Origin: Candidatus Binatia bacterium
GTDB lineage: Bacteria; Desulfobacterota_B; Binatia; UBA9968; JAJDTQ01
Reading direction: 5' to 3'
Assembly: GCA_022827045.1 (NCBI GenBank)
Contig: JAJDTQ010000143.1
Coordinates: forward strand, 1-64,000
DNA length: 64,000 nucleotides
A program made the position numbers and the translations under genes. The notes under the pieces were generated by a model. That model searched no databases. It was not told the DNA's origin and saw nothing but the letters and a program-made list of their open reading frames with translations. Below are positions 1 through 9,107 of this stretch, piece after piece. Position 1 is the first letter of the stretch, and every line of letters begins with the position of its first letter.

Positions 1-324
1 CGAACCGAGGACGCCCTGCGGTGGTTTCGGGAGGCGCCCCGCAAGGACCATCATGCCGAAGCTGTCGCCAGGGCTGTTGCGGGAACCCATCCTGACGTGA
101 GTCTGGAGATCTGGAGACGCAAGGCGGAGAATCTGATCGCCCAAGTCAAACCGGGGGCCTATCGAGCGGCCATGCCTTATCTGTCGAGGACGGAAAAGCT
201 TTTGCGGGGTCTTGGGCGGAGCGACGAGTACCGCGGTTATATTGCAGGGTTGCGCCTTCGCCACAAGGCAAAGCGACGCCTGATGGAAGAACTGGACAAG
301 TTGGAAGCCCGCCAGGGCGACTAG
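1..324 (+). CDS. C-terminal part of a SWIM zinc-finger-type protein (runs off the left edge)
   Basis: The frame is open from base 1 to the stop at 322-324, so the gene starts outside the window. The visible 107 residues are helical and charged, with segments such as HPDVSLEIWRR, LIAQVKPGAYRAAMPYL and LRLRHKAKRRLMEELDKL. This pattern (an IW...AE.LI motif, then Y..A..YL and an RHK.KR.LME end) resembles the C-terminal helical repeat of SWIM zinc-finger proteins. The zinc finger itself would lie upstream and is not visible. The assignment is by recollection of the family pattern only. Confidence 0.45.
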   Translation, partial: RTEDALRWFREAPRKDHHAEAVARAVAGTHPDVSLEIWRRKAENLIAQVKPGAYRAAMPYLSRTEKLLRGLGRSDEYRGYIAGLRLRHKAKRRLMEELDKLEARQGD

Positions 325-436
325 ACCTGCGCGCGGAAACTGACAGGCGTAAGTTGACATTCATTGACCGGTGAAACTCGGCCGGAATCCGGATTGCGGC
401 ACCCGCGTTTCCAGCCAACCTCGCGCGCGCCGCGCG

Positions 437-1735
437 TCATCCCGCACGCATGCGAGCGTCCGCTACTGGCGCGTCCGACCCGGCGAGCTCGTCGATTCGG
501 TCAGCTATCCTTTGCGCCGGCTCCCGAAGCTGCTCCACCGTCCAGTCCGCGGCGTAGCCCTCCGTCACGTCGCCGGGCCGGGCGTGGTTCACCAGCCGCT
601 TGGTCAAGGACCGCGGCAGCATCAATTCCCGTTCGGCCACCGTGATGAAGCAGTTGCGCAGCGCGTGAAACCAGAATTTCACGCCGCCCGCCCGCCCGAT
701 CTCCTCGTAGTACGCCTGAAGCTCCTCCACGTGCCCCGACTCGCTCGACCGGGACGGGAACACCCAGCCGCGAAGCTCCTCCGAAACGGCGTAGCCCTCC
801 CGTTGCCGCCGCGCCAGGATTTCTCCGAGCTGGCGCGTCACCGGCAACTCCAGCGGAACCCGGGTCTTGGTTTCCTCCACCCGGAACAGCCCCTTCGCCA
901 GGTCCACGTCCTCCCACCGGAGCGCCAGGATCTCTCCACGCCTCATCCCCGTGTAGAGCCCGAACAGGATCGCGTCACGGCGTACAGGGTTCCCCACCGC
1001 CGCCTCGATCCCCACGCCCCAGCACGGCAGCACCTCCGCGGGGGACGATATCCGCTTGCGCGTCTTCCGGTGGTAGCGCCCCCCGCCCGCAAGCCACTGC
1101 TCCACCGGGTTCCGCAGACCCTCGTGGTCCACGCACGGTCTCCGGTACACCGACCGCAGGAACGACAGGCACTGGTTGGCGGGCATCTCCCCGCGGCGCT
1201 CCGTGAGAAGCCGGAAACGGCTCTCCACGTCCCGGCGGGTGATGCCGTCCAAGGGACGGGAGAGCCAGTCGCCGAGATACAGAGCCGCATACCGCCGATA
1301 GCCCCGCTCCGTGCTGGCCGCGCGGCCGTGGCCCGATTCGATGTAGTCCTTGCAGGCCTCGCCCAGCGTCGGCACGGAACGGGCTTCCGCCCGCTCTCCC
1401 GCGGGATCCTCACCCGCGGCCACCCGCCCCAGGAGCTCTTGCGCACGCCGCCTTGCCTGATCCGGGGTGATCCGCCCGGCACGGCCCACCACCACACGCT
1501 TGTTGGGGGCCTTGCGCCCTCCATTGCCCGCGCGGTAGTTTACGAGGAAAGCCTTTGCGCCCGAGGGATGCACGCGTACACCAAAGCCGGTCAACCGGTC
1601 GTCCCAGGCGATCCAGGGCTTGTCTTCGGGCTCCAGAGCGTCTACGGACCTTTTGGTCAGGGTGAGCTTGACCCTGGCGGTGTTCTTTGCGGAGACGTCT
1701 CGATTTTCTCGAACCGGCTTTTCGCGACTTTCCAT
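437..1735 (-). CDS. tyrosine recombinase / phage-type integrase
   Basis: A 432-residue site-specific recombinase of the type that integrates phages and genomic islands. The N-terminus has the arm-binding DUF4102-like fold (KRSVDALEPEDKPWIAWDD...GFGVRVHPSGAKAF), followed by a SAM-like core-binding region (about 120-220) and the catalytic domain. Catalytic residues are visible: Arg265 in TGMRRGE, His357 and Arg360 in HALR, His384 in NHARPG and the nucleophile Tyr394. The frame is open for 62 more residues upstream, but that part is low-complexity and unlike the family, so MESREKPV was chosen as start; no clear Shine-Dalgarno sequence supports either choice. No tRNA or direct repeat marking an attachment site was seen nearby, so integration cannot be shown. 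Confidence 0.88.
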   Translation of the reverse strand: MESREKPVRENRDVSAKNTARVKLTLTKRSVDALEPEDKPWIAWDDRLTGFGVRVHPSGAKAFLVNYRAGNGGRKAPNKRVVVGRAGRITPDQARRRAQELLGRVAAGEDPAGERAEARSVPTLGEACKDYIESGHGRAASTERGYRRYAALYLGDWLSRPLDGITRRDVESRFRLLTERRGEMPANQCLSFLRSVYRRPCVDHEGLRNPVEQWLAGGGRYHRKTRKRISSPAEVLPCWGVGIEAAVGNPVRRDAILFGLYTGMRRGEILALRWEDVDLAKGLFRVEETKTRVPLELPVTRQLGEILARRQREGYAVSEELRGWVFPSRSSESGHVEELQAYYEEIGRAGGVKFWFHALRNCFITVAERELMLPRSLTKRLVNHARPGDVTEGYAADWTVEQLREPAQRIADRIDELAGSDAPVADARMRAG

Positions 1736-1902
1736 AGGAAGATCATGCCAGCAGTCAACCCCAAAGTCAACACAGGAGAAGGAAACGGAGCGCATCGAAG
1801 CGGGAGCGGGGCGTGGTCTGGCAGAAGGGTTTTCATCGTTAAAGCAGATAGTTACGTAACCATTGGTGATGAAAGCGCATACCTGCGTATCGGTGTCATC
1901 TT

Positions 1903-1932
1903 GTAGGTAGGAGGGTTTCAAACCCGCCCGTG
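1903..1932. repeat. REP-like palindrome, copy 1
   Basis: A short palindrome centred on GGGTTTCAAACCCGCCCG. Near-identical palindromes occur at 59437-59465 and 60039-60067, so this is a dispersed family. It lies in the roughly 300-base gap between the divergent integrase and HExxH genes; the rest of that gap (1736-2034) shows nothing else recognisable. A GTG at 1930 that would lengthen the next gene lies inside the repeat and is therefore unlikely to be the real start. Confidence 0.7.
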
Positions 1933-2034
1933 CCCGCGAGCCTCAACGGCGGCTGCGACCCTGCGTATTCTAACACAGTTGTTGGCGTGACTGGACAAGA
2001 ACCCGAGTTCCGGCTCCATGGCGGCGACGCAGCC

Positions 2035-2628
2035 ATGACCCTGTTGTCCCCCGGAATGGGCGTGTCCGTCTCGTTCACGCCGCAGATGGAAAAGCGCCTC
2101 ACGCGGCGCGCCGTGCGCATGCTCGCGCAGTCGCTGCGCCAGTTCCCGGAGCTACGGAACCTCGAAGTCCGGGTCGGCCATACCAGGACAAAGCTCGGGG
2201 TCGCGTTCATCCCCACCCGGCTCCGGCTGCCGTTGTACATTCGCCTGCGGGTCCGCGGCTTGACTTACAACACCATCGGCCACGAGTTGACTCATCTCCT
2301 GCAGGGGCTGACCAAGTTGCCGCCTCCGGCCGGTGCCCCCGCGTGGGAGCCGCTCCCCGGCGGCGAGACCCAGTGCGACATCTGGACCCTCGCCCGCAGC
2401 GAGCTCTTCTGCGACGATGCTCCTACCTACCTGCGCATGCCGCGAGCCGTGCGCGAGAACTGGCGCCACTACGCCGGCCGGGTGCGCTCCCTGTGCGTCG
2501 AGGCCATCCGCCAGCGCTCCAGGCACCGCACCTACATCCGCTGGCTTGAATCGCGGATCGCCGAGCTTCCGGAACTCTCGCCCGCGTCGCGGGGCGAGGC
2601 TCCGGAGCAGTTGTTCCTGTTCCAATAG
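2035..2628 (+). CDS. hypothetical protein with HExxH metallopeptidase motif
   Basis: A 197-residue protein of unknown role. It carries HELTHLLQ, a zincin-type HExxH signature (His83, Glu84, His87). A later acidic segment (GGETQCDIWTLARSELFCDD) could supply a third zinc ligand. The rest is arginine-rich and helical, with no signal peptide or membrane segment. The frame stays open upstream to a GTG at 1930, but that start lies in a dispersed repeat, so the ATG at 2035 is preferred. It sits between an integrase and a toxin-antitoxin pair, which suggests accessory DNA. Whether it is an active protease cannot be told from sequence. Confidence 0.6.
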   Translation: MTLLSPGMGVSVSFTPQMEKRLTRRAVRMLAQSLRQFPELRNLEVRVGHTRTKLGVAFIPTRLRLPLYIRLRVRGLTYNTIGHELTHLLQGLTKLPPPAGAPAWEPLPGGETQCDIWTLARSELFCDDAPTYLRMPRAVRENWRHYAGRVRSLCVEAIRQRSRHRTYIRWLESRIAELPELSPASRGEAPEQLFLFQ

Positions 2629-2654
2629 GCCGGTCGCCGGGGGGATTGCGAAGC

Positions 2655-3062
2655 CTAGGCGGCCCCCGGCACCGCAATCGCCAATGGGTGGCCTAGAAGT
2701 TGACGGTCGGCCGTGAGGAGCTTCAGTTTCTCTTCTTGAGCCTGCACGAGGAGAAGTTCGTCGAACGGATCTTTGTGTTCCAGCGGCGTTTCGAGCGAGC
2801 GTGCGGCATGGGCGGCGGTCATCGGCAAAAGCGTCACATCCTGTCCCTTTAAGACAGCAAGCACGTCGTTCGGTTCGAAGGGGCTCTTTCGTGTTCCCGA
2901 CAGGTGGCGAGCGCTGTGCTTGAGGCGCATCTCCCAGATCGATACAGCGCTCACGAAAAACTCCGACTCGTTGCTTTCGAAGAATCTGCGCTCAGCCGCC
3001 AGGAGTTTCCCAGGGGCCTCCATGAGGTCGTAGAGATAAGAGGTGTCGAGAAGAATACGCAC
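2655..3062 (-). CDS. PIN-domain toxin (VapC-like) of a Phd/PIN pair
   Basis: A 135-residue PIN-domain ribonuclease-like protein, the toxin half of a type II toxin-antitoxin module. The GTG start at 3062 gives the typical PIN opening ILLDTSYLYDL (first catalytic Asp). SIWEM (Glu), KDPFDELL (Asp) and LTADRQLL (Asp) complete the acidic site. It begins 11 bases after the stop of the Phd-like antitoxin gene, the usual order. The frame continues upstream through the antitoxin region, but that part is out-of-frame antitoxin sequence. The RNA target cannot be inferred. Confidence 0.82.
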   Translation of the reverse strand: MRILLDTSYLYDLMEAPGKLLAAERRFFESNESEFFVSAVSIWEMRLKHSARHLSGTRKSPFEPNDVLAVLKGQDVTLLPMTAAHAARSLETPLEHKDPFDELLLVQAQEEKLKLLTADRQLLGHPLAIAVPGAA

Positions 3063-3073
3063 GGAGTGCGGAT

Positions 3074-3340
3074 CTATTCGGGCTTGTCTTCCAGGCCGAG
3101 GACGCGCCGGCTGAAATCCGGATCGTTGAACTCCTCCGGCCACCGCTCCCTCTCGCCTCCGAGCCCAAGGTCCCGCCGCGCGGCTTCCAGCTTGTCGAAG
3201 TCGATCCCGCCACGTCTGTCGCAACGCACGAGTTCCACGGCCGGGCGGCCGTGTCTGGTGATGACGACCCGCTCGCCACTCCGTGCGGCCGCCACGAGTT
3301 CCGAGAGGCGGGCTTTGGCTTCCCGCATTGCAAGTTCCAT
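3074..3340 (-). CDS. Phd/YefM-family antitoxin
   Basis: An 88-residue antitoxin. The N-terminal half (MREAKARLSELVAAARSGE, then VVITRHGRPAVELV) is the Phd/YefM DNA-binding fold. The C-terminal half is acidic and charged, as expected of a segment that wraps the toxin. The PIN-domain gene follows directly, so the pair should be co-transcribed. Family knowledge predicts that the complex represses its own promoter in the 144-base gap upstream (3341-3484), but no clear operator palindrome was recognised there. Confidence 0.85.
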   Translation of the reverse strand: MELAMREAKARLSELVAAARSGERVVITRHGRPAVELVRCDRRGGIDFDKLEAARRDLGLGGERERWPEEFNDPDFSRRVLGLEDKPE

Positions 3341-3484
3341 GAGGATCCTCGAGCGCTTCGTTACGAACCAACTTACGACACGGAGAGCGACAGATCAAGA
3401 CTACATTGCGACTACAAATACTGCCGCGCCTCCCGCAGCCCATTTGGAACGTGGGGGCGAGCGATCGATGGCTACGGTCTTGAA

Positions 3485-4384
3485 TCAGCGAACAGCCGCG
3501 TCGTGGTAGGAAACGTCGATGTACTTCTCCGGCGGTGGCGGGGGGGAGGCCATGTAGCCCATGCCGGCTCGGAGGTCGAGGGCGGCGGCGATGCCGGGAA
3601 TGTTCAGCGCGGCCTTGGGGTAGAGGCCGTGCTCCGGGTCCAGCAGCGAGTCCAGGGTTTCCTCGGCGGCGGCGCCGGTGAGGCCGTTGTGCCGCTCCAG
3701 GATGTCGAGGCAGCTACCCCGGTTTTCCGGCGCGAAGCACCACCCGGTGGCGGCCACGTAGCAACGGATGTAGTCGACCAGATGCGTCCGGTTGGTCTCC
3801 GCCCAGGAGCGCCGTGCCAGACCCGCGGTCGCCTGGTAGACCGGCATCATCTCCTCGCCCCGGGCGATGACGTGGCAGCCACGTTCCAGAGCGGCTCCGA
3901 CAAAGGGTGTTGTCAGCAGCGTGGCGTAGAGCTTCCCCTCGATGAGGGTTTGGTAGCGGCTCTCCCAGCCCCCCACTTCCACGAGTTCGTACTCGTCCGG
4001 CCCGATGCCGTGGTCGCGCAGGGCCTTTTCCAGGATGAAGACGAAGCCGCTGTCGCGCGCGTCCACCGCCAGCGGCTTGCCGCGCAATGATTCCATGGTG
4101 GGACACCCGGGCGCGCCGACGAGGCTCAACAGCCCGCTGTGGAGCCCCATGAACGCGAACACGTCCGAGCCGGGCTGGTTCTCCACGTCGCAGACCACGT
4201 CGTCCACGGCCGCGTGGCCGATGGTGCAACGCCCGGTTCGCACCGCCTCCAGCAGATACGCCGAGCCCGGCGTGTACTCGATCTCCACGGCGAGCCCGCC
4301 GTCGGCGAAGATGCCGTTCTCCAACGCCGCATGCACCGGCAGGTTGTAGGCGGCGCGGAACTGGATGAGGCGGATGGGGTTCAT
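3485..4384 (-). CDS. NMT1/SsuA-like substrate-binding protein without a signal peptide
   Basis: A 299-residue protein resembling ABC-transporter substrate-binding proteins of the NMT1/THI5/SsuA fold. It has the opening IRLIQFRAAYNLPVHAALE, then GIFADGGLAVEIEY, a GxxxIGHAAVDD binding segment and the hinge SLRGKPLAVDARDSGFVFIL. No signal peptide or lipobox is visible, and no ABC permease or ATPase lies beside it, so a transport role is doubtful; cytoplasmic members of this fold can act in pyrimidine or cofactor metabolism. It is downstream of, and co-directional with, the RND pump genes, with a 66-base gap, and may be read with them. Confidence 0.65.
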   Translation of the reverse strand: MNPIRLIQFRAAYNLPVHAALENGIFADGGLAVEIEYTPGSAYLLEAVRTGRCTIGHAAVDDVVCDVENQPGSDVFAFMGLHSGLLSLVGAPGCPTMESLRGKPLAVDARDSGFVFILEKALRDHGIGPDEYELVEVGGWESRYQTLIEGKLYATLLTTPFVGAALERGCHVIARGEEMMPVYQATAGLARRSWAETNRTHLVDYIRCYVAATGWCFAPENRGSCLDILERHNGLTGAAAEETLDSLLDPEHGLYPKAALNIPGIAAALDLRAGMGYMASPPPPPEKYIDVSYHDAAVR

Positions 4385-4450
4385 GATGGCGACCGGAGGG
4401 TCAAACCTGCATCGTCGGGACCGGGCTTGGCCGGATCCCGACGACGGAGA

Positions 4451-7400
4451 CTAGTCGTAACGCCCATCGACGATCATCACCAGAGCCGGAAGGAGGAACA
4501 GGATGAAAATCGTGGACAACACCAGTCCGCCCAGCATGCTGACCACGAACGGCACCAGGAAGATCAGCTCGTCGCTGCGTTCGTAGAGCAACGGCGACAG
4601 TCCCACCACCGTGGTCAGGCTGGTCAGCATCACCGCGCGGAAGCGATGGCGGGTGGCGGCGGACGCCGCCGCGATGGCCGGCATCATGTCGTTCTCCTTG
4701 CGGAGATGGTTGTAGCGGTCCAGAAGCACCAGCGCGTCGTTCACGATGATCCCGCCCACTGCGACGATTCCAAACAGTGACATGGCGGCGAAATCCCACC
4801 CGAGTATCCAGTGGGCCAGCACCGCTCCGGCGAACGAAATCGGTATGCCCACCACGGCCACCAGAGGTTTCCAGTAGCTGCGCAGGAACGCTGCCATCAG
4901 CGCGTACATGGCCAGCAGCACGATGGGGACCAGCAGCCCCAGCGTTCCCAGCAGCGCCTTCTCGTCCCGCGCACCCCCGTCGGGCTCGACCTTGAGGCCG
5001 GGGTATTTGGCGAGCAGGCCGGGGATGATCCCTTCCCGGATCTCCCGCCTGGCGTTGCGAGGGGTTGTCACGACGGCGTCGATACGCCCGTCGACGAATG
5101 CGGCCTGCTTGCCGTCGATCCGCGTCAGCGTGGTCAACTCGCGCTTCTCGGTGAGCGTTGCCACCGTGGACAGCGGCACCTCACCGCCGCCGGCAGCGCC
5201 ACGGTCCTCGCCCCGTTGCCCGTTCCTGCCCGCGGGCCGGTGGAGCCGCTCGCTGGCCAGGTCTCCCAGGCTCTGCCGCCGTTCGGCCGGGTACCGGACC
5301 ACGACCCTGACTTCCTCCCGGCCGCGCTGGATGCGCTGGACTTCCACGCCGTGGAAACTGGCGCGCAACTGGGCGCCGACGCCCGCCGGCGTCAGTCCCG
5401 CCGCTTTTCCGGCCCGCGTGAGTTGGATCTCGAAGTGTCGCTTGCCGGCGGACAAGCTGTCGGAGATACCGAAGACCCCCGGTACGGTGGCCAGGGAGGC
5501 TCTCAACTCCGCGGCGGCATTTCGCAACACGTCCGTGTCGGGGTGCTTCAGCGCATACGAGACAGGCGGCTTGGGTTTCACCCGTGCGCTCTGAAACTCA
5601 ACGCTCTCCAGTTCCGACGTGTCGCCCACGTTCCGGCGCCATGCCCGTTCGATGTCCCTGGCCGATGCGGTGCGCACCGGACGCGGGTTGAGATGGATCC
5701 GCACCGAAGCCACGTTGCTGCGGTTGCGCCCGATGTCCGATGTCCGAATCTGCGTGAGATTGCCGGCGGTGACCGCCACGGATCTGATCGACGTTCCGTC
5801 GAGTTGATCGTTGATGGAGCGGGCGGCTGCCGCGAAACGCTCGGCCGCGGCGAGAGTCTGTTCGAACGGCGTCCCCGCGGGCAGATGCAGATCCGCCTGA
5901 ATGCTGTCGGAGGCGAGCGCATCCTGGTCGAAGATGACGACCCGGACGTTGTCGGATCGCAGCAGCAGCACCCCGATGAGCACCACGACCGCTCCGATCC
6001 CCAGGGTGAGCCAGGGATGTTGCACGGCGCGCGCCACCGACGGCGCCACCACCGAGTCCCGCGCCCGGTCGATCAGGCCGTCCACCCGGCGCTGGATGTC
6101 GCTCAGCGGCGACAGGCTCCACGGGCGATCGTGCGACAGATGTGCGGGCAGGACGAAGAAGGACTCGATGAGCGAGACCGCGAGGACGAAGAGCGCCACA
6201 TAGGGAAAGACGGTGGTGAGCTGGTAGCCGCCCGAGGTGACGAAGAGAAGCGGCGCGAAGGCGAGCAAGGTGGTGGCCGCCCCCACCGTGATCGGACCCA
6301 CCATCGCCCTGGCGCCCGAGATTGCCGCATCCGCCGGGCTCTTCCCGCTCTCGCGTTCCGCCGCGATGCTCTCGCCGACCACCACGGAGTCGTCCACGAC
6401 GATGCCGATAAGCAGGAAGAAGGCGAAGATCGTGCCGATGTTCAGGGTGAGGTCGGCGGCGCCGAAGAAGATCAGCGAACCGATGAAGGACAAGGGAATC
6501 CCTATGGTGATCCAGGTGGCGACGCGCAGGTCGAACACTAGAACGAGGGTCAGGAAAACCAGCAACGCGCCGAGGATGCCGTTGCGGATGATCTCCTGCA
6601 GCCTGTCCAGCGCGGGTGCGGCCCGGTCGTTCCAGATGCCGACCGTGATGTTGCCGCGAGCCTTGTGGCCGGCGAGCCACATCTTGATTTCGTCACCGAT
6701 CTCGACCACCGACTCATGCTCGACGGCATCGACCCGGACGAACACGGTGGGTCGGCCGTTGACCTCGGAGACGATCTGTTCGTCGACGAACCCGTCGCGG
6801 ATGGTGGCGACGTCGCCGAGGGTGACGATGGCGCCGCTGAGCCGCGTGATCAAGGGGATGTCTCTGAACTCGGCGCCGGTGCGCCGCTTGGTGATGGTCT
6901 GCAGGACCACGCCGCCGGCCTCGGTTCGCAGTTCACCGAAAGTGAGGTTGAGCGAGGCCCGCCTCACGATACTGGAGATCTGGGCGATGGAGAGATTGTG
7001 CCGCCGCAGCTCTTCCTCGCTCAGCTCGATGGTGATCTCCCGGTCGCGGGTGCCCAGCAGCGCCACCTGTGAAACCGACGGCAGCGCCAGGAGCTGGTCG
7101 CGCACGTCCTCGGCGGCGAGGCGCAACGCGTTTTCCGATGCGTGGGACGACGACACGGCCAGCGTCAGGACCTCGATGGAGATTCGATGGAGCTCGACCT
7201 CCGGTTTCTCGGCGTTCAGCGGCGGAAAGTTCTCGATGCCGTCCACGGCGTTCTGGACATCATTCAGCGCTGTGTGCGGGTCGGCAAAGGTTTCCAGTTC
7301 GACCTGGAGCCGGCCGCGCCCCTCGGTGGCCGTCCCCACGACCCTTGCTACCCCTCTGAGCCCGACGATGGCTTCCTCGATGCGGCGGTTGATGTCTTCT

Positions 7401-7615
7401 TCCACCTCCTTGGGCGATGAACCGGGCGCGGGCACCGTTACGGTAATCGTCCGAAGATCGACGTAGGGGTAGAGTTGAACGGCGAGATGCCGTCCGGCGA
7501 TCACGCCGCCGATGATCAGGAACAACAGCAGCAGGTTGGCGGCGACCGGATTGCGCGCGAACCAGGCGATCGGTCCCTTTGCGGCGGCGCCGGCTCCAGC
7601 GTCGGTGGTGCTCAT
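4451..7615 (-). CDS. RND-family efflux transporter permease (AcrB/MexB-like)
   Basis: A 1054-residue inner-membrane proton-driven efflux pump. TM1 is at about 25-42. A large periplasmic porter region follows, then a membrane bundle with the TM4 proton-relay pair Asp408-Asp409 in GIVVDDSVVVGES. A second porter loop and a final membrane bundle (VPIVLLAMYALMAAF, SLFGIVAVGGIIVNDALVLL, FLVPFVVSMLGGLVLSTIF) complete the AcrB duplication. Length is normal for the family. The gene starts 12 bases after the adaptor gene, so the two form an operon. No outer-membrane TolC-like gene is present nearby. The substrate cannot be inferred. Confidence 0.93.
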   Translation of the reverse strand: MSTTDAGAGAAAKGPIAWFARNPVAANLLLLFLIIGGVIAGRHLAVQLYPYVDLRTITVTVPAPGSSPKEVEEDINRRIEEAIVGLRGVARVVGTATEGRGRLQVELETFADPHTALNDVQNAVDGIENFPPLNAEKPEVELHRISIEVLTLAVSSSHASENALRLAAEDVRDQLLALPSVSQVALLGTRDREITIELSEEELRRHNLSIAQISSIVRRASLNLTFGELRTEAGGVVLQTITKRRTGAEFRDIPLITRLSGAIVTLGDVATIRDGFVDEQIVSEVNGRPTVFVRVDAVEHESVVEIGDEIKMWLAGHKARGNITVGIWNDRAAPALDRLQEIIRNGILGALLVFLTLVLVFDLRVATWITIGIPLSFIGSLIFFGAADLTLNIGTIFAFFLLIGIVVDDSVVVGESIAAERESGKSPADAAISGARAMVGPITVGAATTLLAFAPLLFVTSGGYQLTTVFPYVALFVLAVSLIESFFVLPAHLSHDRPWSLSPLSDIQRRVDGLIDRARDSVVAPSVARAVQHPWLTLGIGAVVVLIGVLLLRSDNVRVVIFDQDALASDSIQADLHLPAGTPFEQTLAAAERFAAAARSINDQLDGTSIRSVAVTAGNLTQIRTSDIGRNRSNVASVRIHLNPRPVRTASARDIERAWRRNVGDTSELESVEFQSARVKPKPPVSYALKHPDTDVLRNAAAELRASLATVPGVFGISDSLSAGKRHFEIQLTRAGKAAGLTPAGVGAQLRASFHGVEVQRIQRGREEVRVVVRYPAERRQSLGDLASERLHRPAGRNGQRGEDRGAAGGGEVPLSTVATLTEKRELTTLTRIDGKQAAFVDGRIDAVVTTPRNARREIREGIIPGLLAKYPGLKVEPDGGARDEKALLGTLGLLVPIVLLAMYALMAAFLRSYWKPLVAVVGIPISFAGAVLAHWILGWDFAAMSLFGIVAVGGIIVNDALVLLDRYNHLRKENDMMPAIAAASAATRHRFRAVMLTSLTTVVGLSPLLYERSDELIFLVPFVVSMLGGLVLSTIFILFLLPALVMIVDGRYD

Positions 7616-7627
7616 GTCCGGACTCCG

Positions 7628-8791
7628 CTATTTCGCCGCCGCCGTCGCCACCGCCAGACCTTTTCTGGCTCCGGGCGGTGCGCCGATGACCACGCCGTCG
7701 CCCGCGGCGAACGCTTCCACGACCCAGCCCGCGCCCGTGCGTCCGAGCGTCTTGGGCACTACCGACTTCAACGCGCCCTTGTCGACCACCCAGACGCTGC
7801 CGCCTTCCTGCAGAACCGATTCCGGCAGCACGTAGACGTTCTCGTACGACGGCCCCTCGATCCGGACTTCCGCGAACATGCCCGGCAGCGGCAGTGTCCG
7901 CCTGGGCGCGTCATCCGAGAACTTGAGGAACAATCCGGCGAGGCGCGTGCCCGGGGCCACGGCCGCCGACACGCGTTCCACGGCTGCGTCGTACGCCCCC
8001 AACTGGGTCCGGACGCGGGCGGAACGGCCGATCACCGGGGAGAGGTACGCCAGGTCCTTCGGGTCCACCGGCACTCTCACCCTGATCGCATCGGTCCGAT
8101 ACACGGTGCCCAGCCTCGCCGCGCGCCCCGCCACCGACCTGGCGGGCCCTACGAACTCGCCTACCTCCAGCTCGGTGGCCAGCACGCGGCTGTCGTACGG
8201 CAGCGAGATGTTCGTCTGTTCCAGCCGCAGCTTCGCGAGCTTCAGCACCGTCCGCGCCTGCGCCAGCTCGGCTTCCATTTCCGCTATGGACGGCAAGCGG
8301 CGGACCGAGTCGGAAACCTCGGCGCCCGGGTTCGCGCGCAAGAATTCCCTCGCGTCTTCTTCGCCGCCGGCCTTCTCCACCCACACGCGGGCTTCCGCTG
8401 CCTTCACCGCCATCTCCGCCCTTTCCACCCGGAGTTCGTGTTCGGCGGTATCGATCTTGATAAACGTCTCGTTGGCCGGTATCGATCCGCCGTTGCTGAA
8501 CTTCGGTGAAATCCACACCACGCGCCCCGTCACCTCGGACATCACCCGCGTCTGCTCTTCGATCCGGACGGAACCCGTCAACCGGACGGTCAGCGCTTGT
8601 GTGGCCGGCGTGGGGTTGATCACGCTGACGGTGGGCTTGCCTTTCTCCGCGGCCAGGTCGGGCGCGGCGTCAAGCGCCACGCGACTGGGCGCGCGCGCGA
8701 AGTAAAGGGCGATCACGATTACGAGGAGGATTGCGGCCAATTGAACGATGCCGAGCCATTGGGGCCGGCCGGATTCAGTTGATTGTGCCAT
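7628..8791 (-). CDS. RND efflux periplasmic adaptor (membrane fusion protein)
   Basis: A 387-residue adaptor that would link the RND permease to an outer-membrane channel. An uncleaved N-terminal anchor is visible (WLGIVQLAAILLVIVIALYF, about 12-31). A lipoyl-like half-motif (VMSEVTGRVVWISPKFSNGGSI), a helical hairpin (about 110-195, KAAEARVWVEKA ... ELAQARTVLKLAKLRLEQT) and the beta-barrel/membrane-proximal part (SLPYDSRVLATELEVGEFV) follow. It is the first gene of the pump operon and is transcribed away from the molybdenum hydroxylase gene at 9108. Confidence 0.88.
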   Translation of the reverse strand: MAQSTESGRPQWLGIVQLAAILLVIVIALYFARAPSRVALDAAPDLAAEKGKPTVSVINPTPATQALTVRLTGSVRIEEQTRVMSEVTGRVVWISPKFSNGGSIPANETFIKIDTAEHELRVERAEMAVKAAEARVWVEKAGGEEDAREFLRANPGAEVSDSVRRLPSIAEMEAELAQARTVLKLAKLRLEQTNISLPYDSRVLATELEVGEFVGPARSVAGRAARLGTVYRTDAIRVRVPVDPKDLAYLSPVIGRSARVRTQLGAYDAAVERVSAAVAPGTRLAGLFLKFSDDAPRRTLPLPGMFAEVRIEGPSYENVYVLPESVLQEGGSVWVVDKGALKSVVPKTLGRTGAGWVVEAFAAGDGVVIGAPPGARKGLAVATAAAK

Positions 8792-9107
8792 CTCGCATTC
8801 CTATCGTCTTTGAGATCATTCGGCCCGCGCGGGTACCGTTCCACCTCCGCCGACAACTCGACTTGGGGCCATCCGGTGACGCTCTTGCAATTACCGCAAC
8901 TCAAACCGCGATTCAAGAAGAACAACAAAGGAACGGCTTCGGATGGTCCTGTCATATTCAGCCATGACCACCGGGTCGTCCGCCCCGGCGGCGGTGGCGT
9001 GCACCGGAACTGTGGTATGTTGACGTGTCCGCAACCACTTAATCATGCAAGACAGCCGGTGTCGTGTCCCGTAAATGAATTTGCGGGACACGACACCAGG
9101 AGAAGCC
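8792..9107. other. divergent intergenic region (316 bases)
   Basis: Separates the pump operon (leftward) from the molybdenum hydroxylase gene (rightward), so promoters for both should be here. A TTGACG at 9020-9025 is a possible rightward -35 element, but no convincing -10 lies at the right distance. The only clear structure is the 40-base palindrome at 9058-9097, just before the Shine-Dalgarno sequence of the next gene. No open frame in the gap looks like a gene. Confidence 0.5.
9058..9097. repeat. 40-base perfect-type palindrome upstream of the orphan hydroxylase gene
   Basis: Left arm GGTGTCGTGTCCCGTAAAT and right arm ATTTGCGGGACACGACACC are reverse complements with one mismatch, leaving a 2-base loop. 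It ends one base before AGGAGAAG, the ribosome-binding site of the gene starting at 9108. A folded transcript would place a 19-bp hairpin against the Shine-Dalgarno sequence. The arm resembles the outer arm of the MITE-like element at 53647-53811 (GTGTC, one base, TGTCCC in both), so it may be a solo end of that family rather than a dedicated regulator. Confidence 0.75.
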
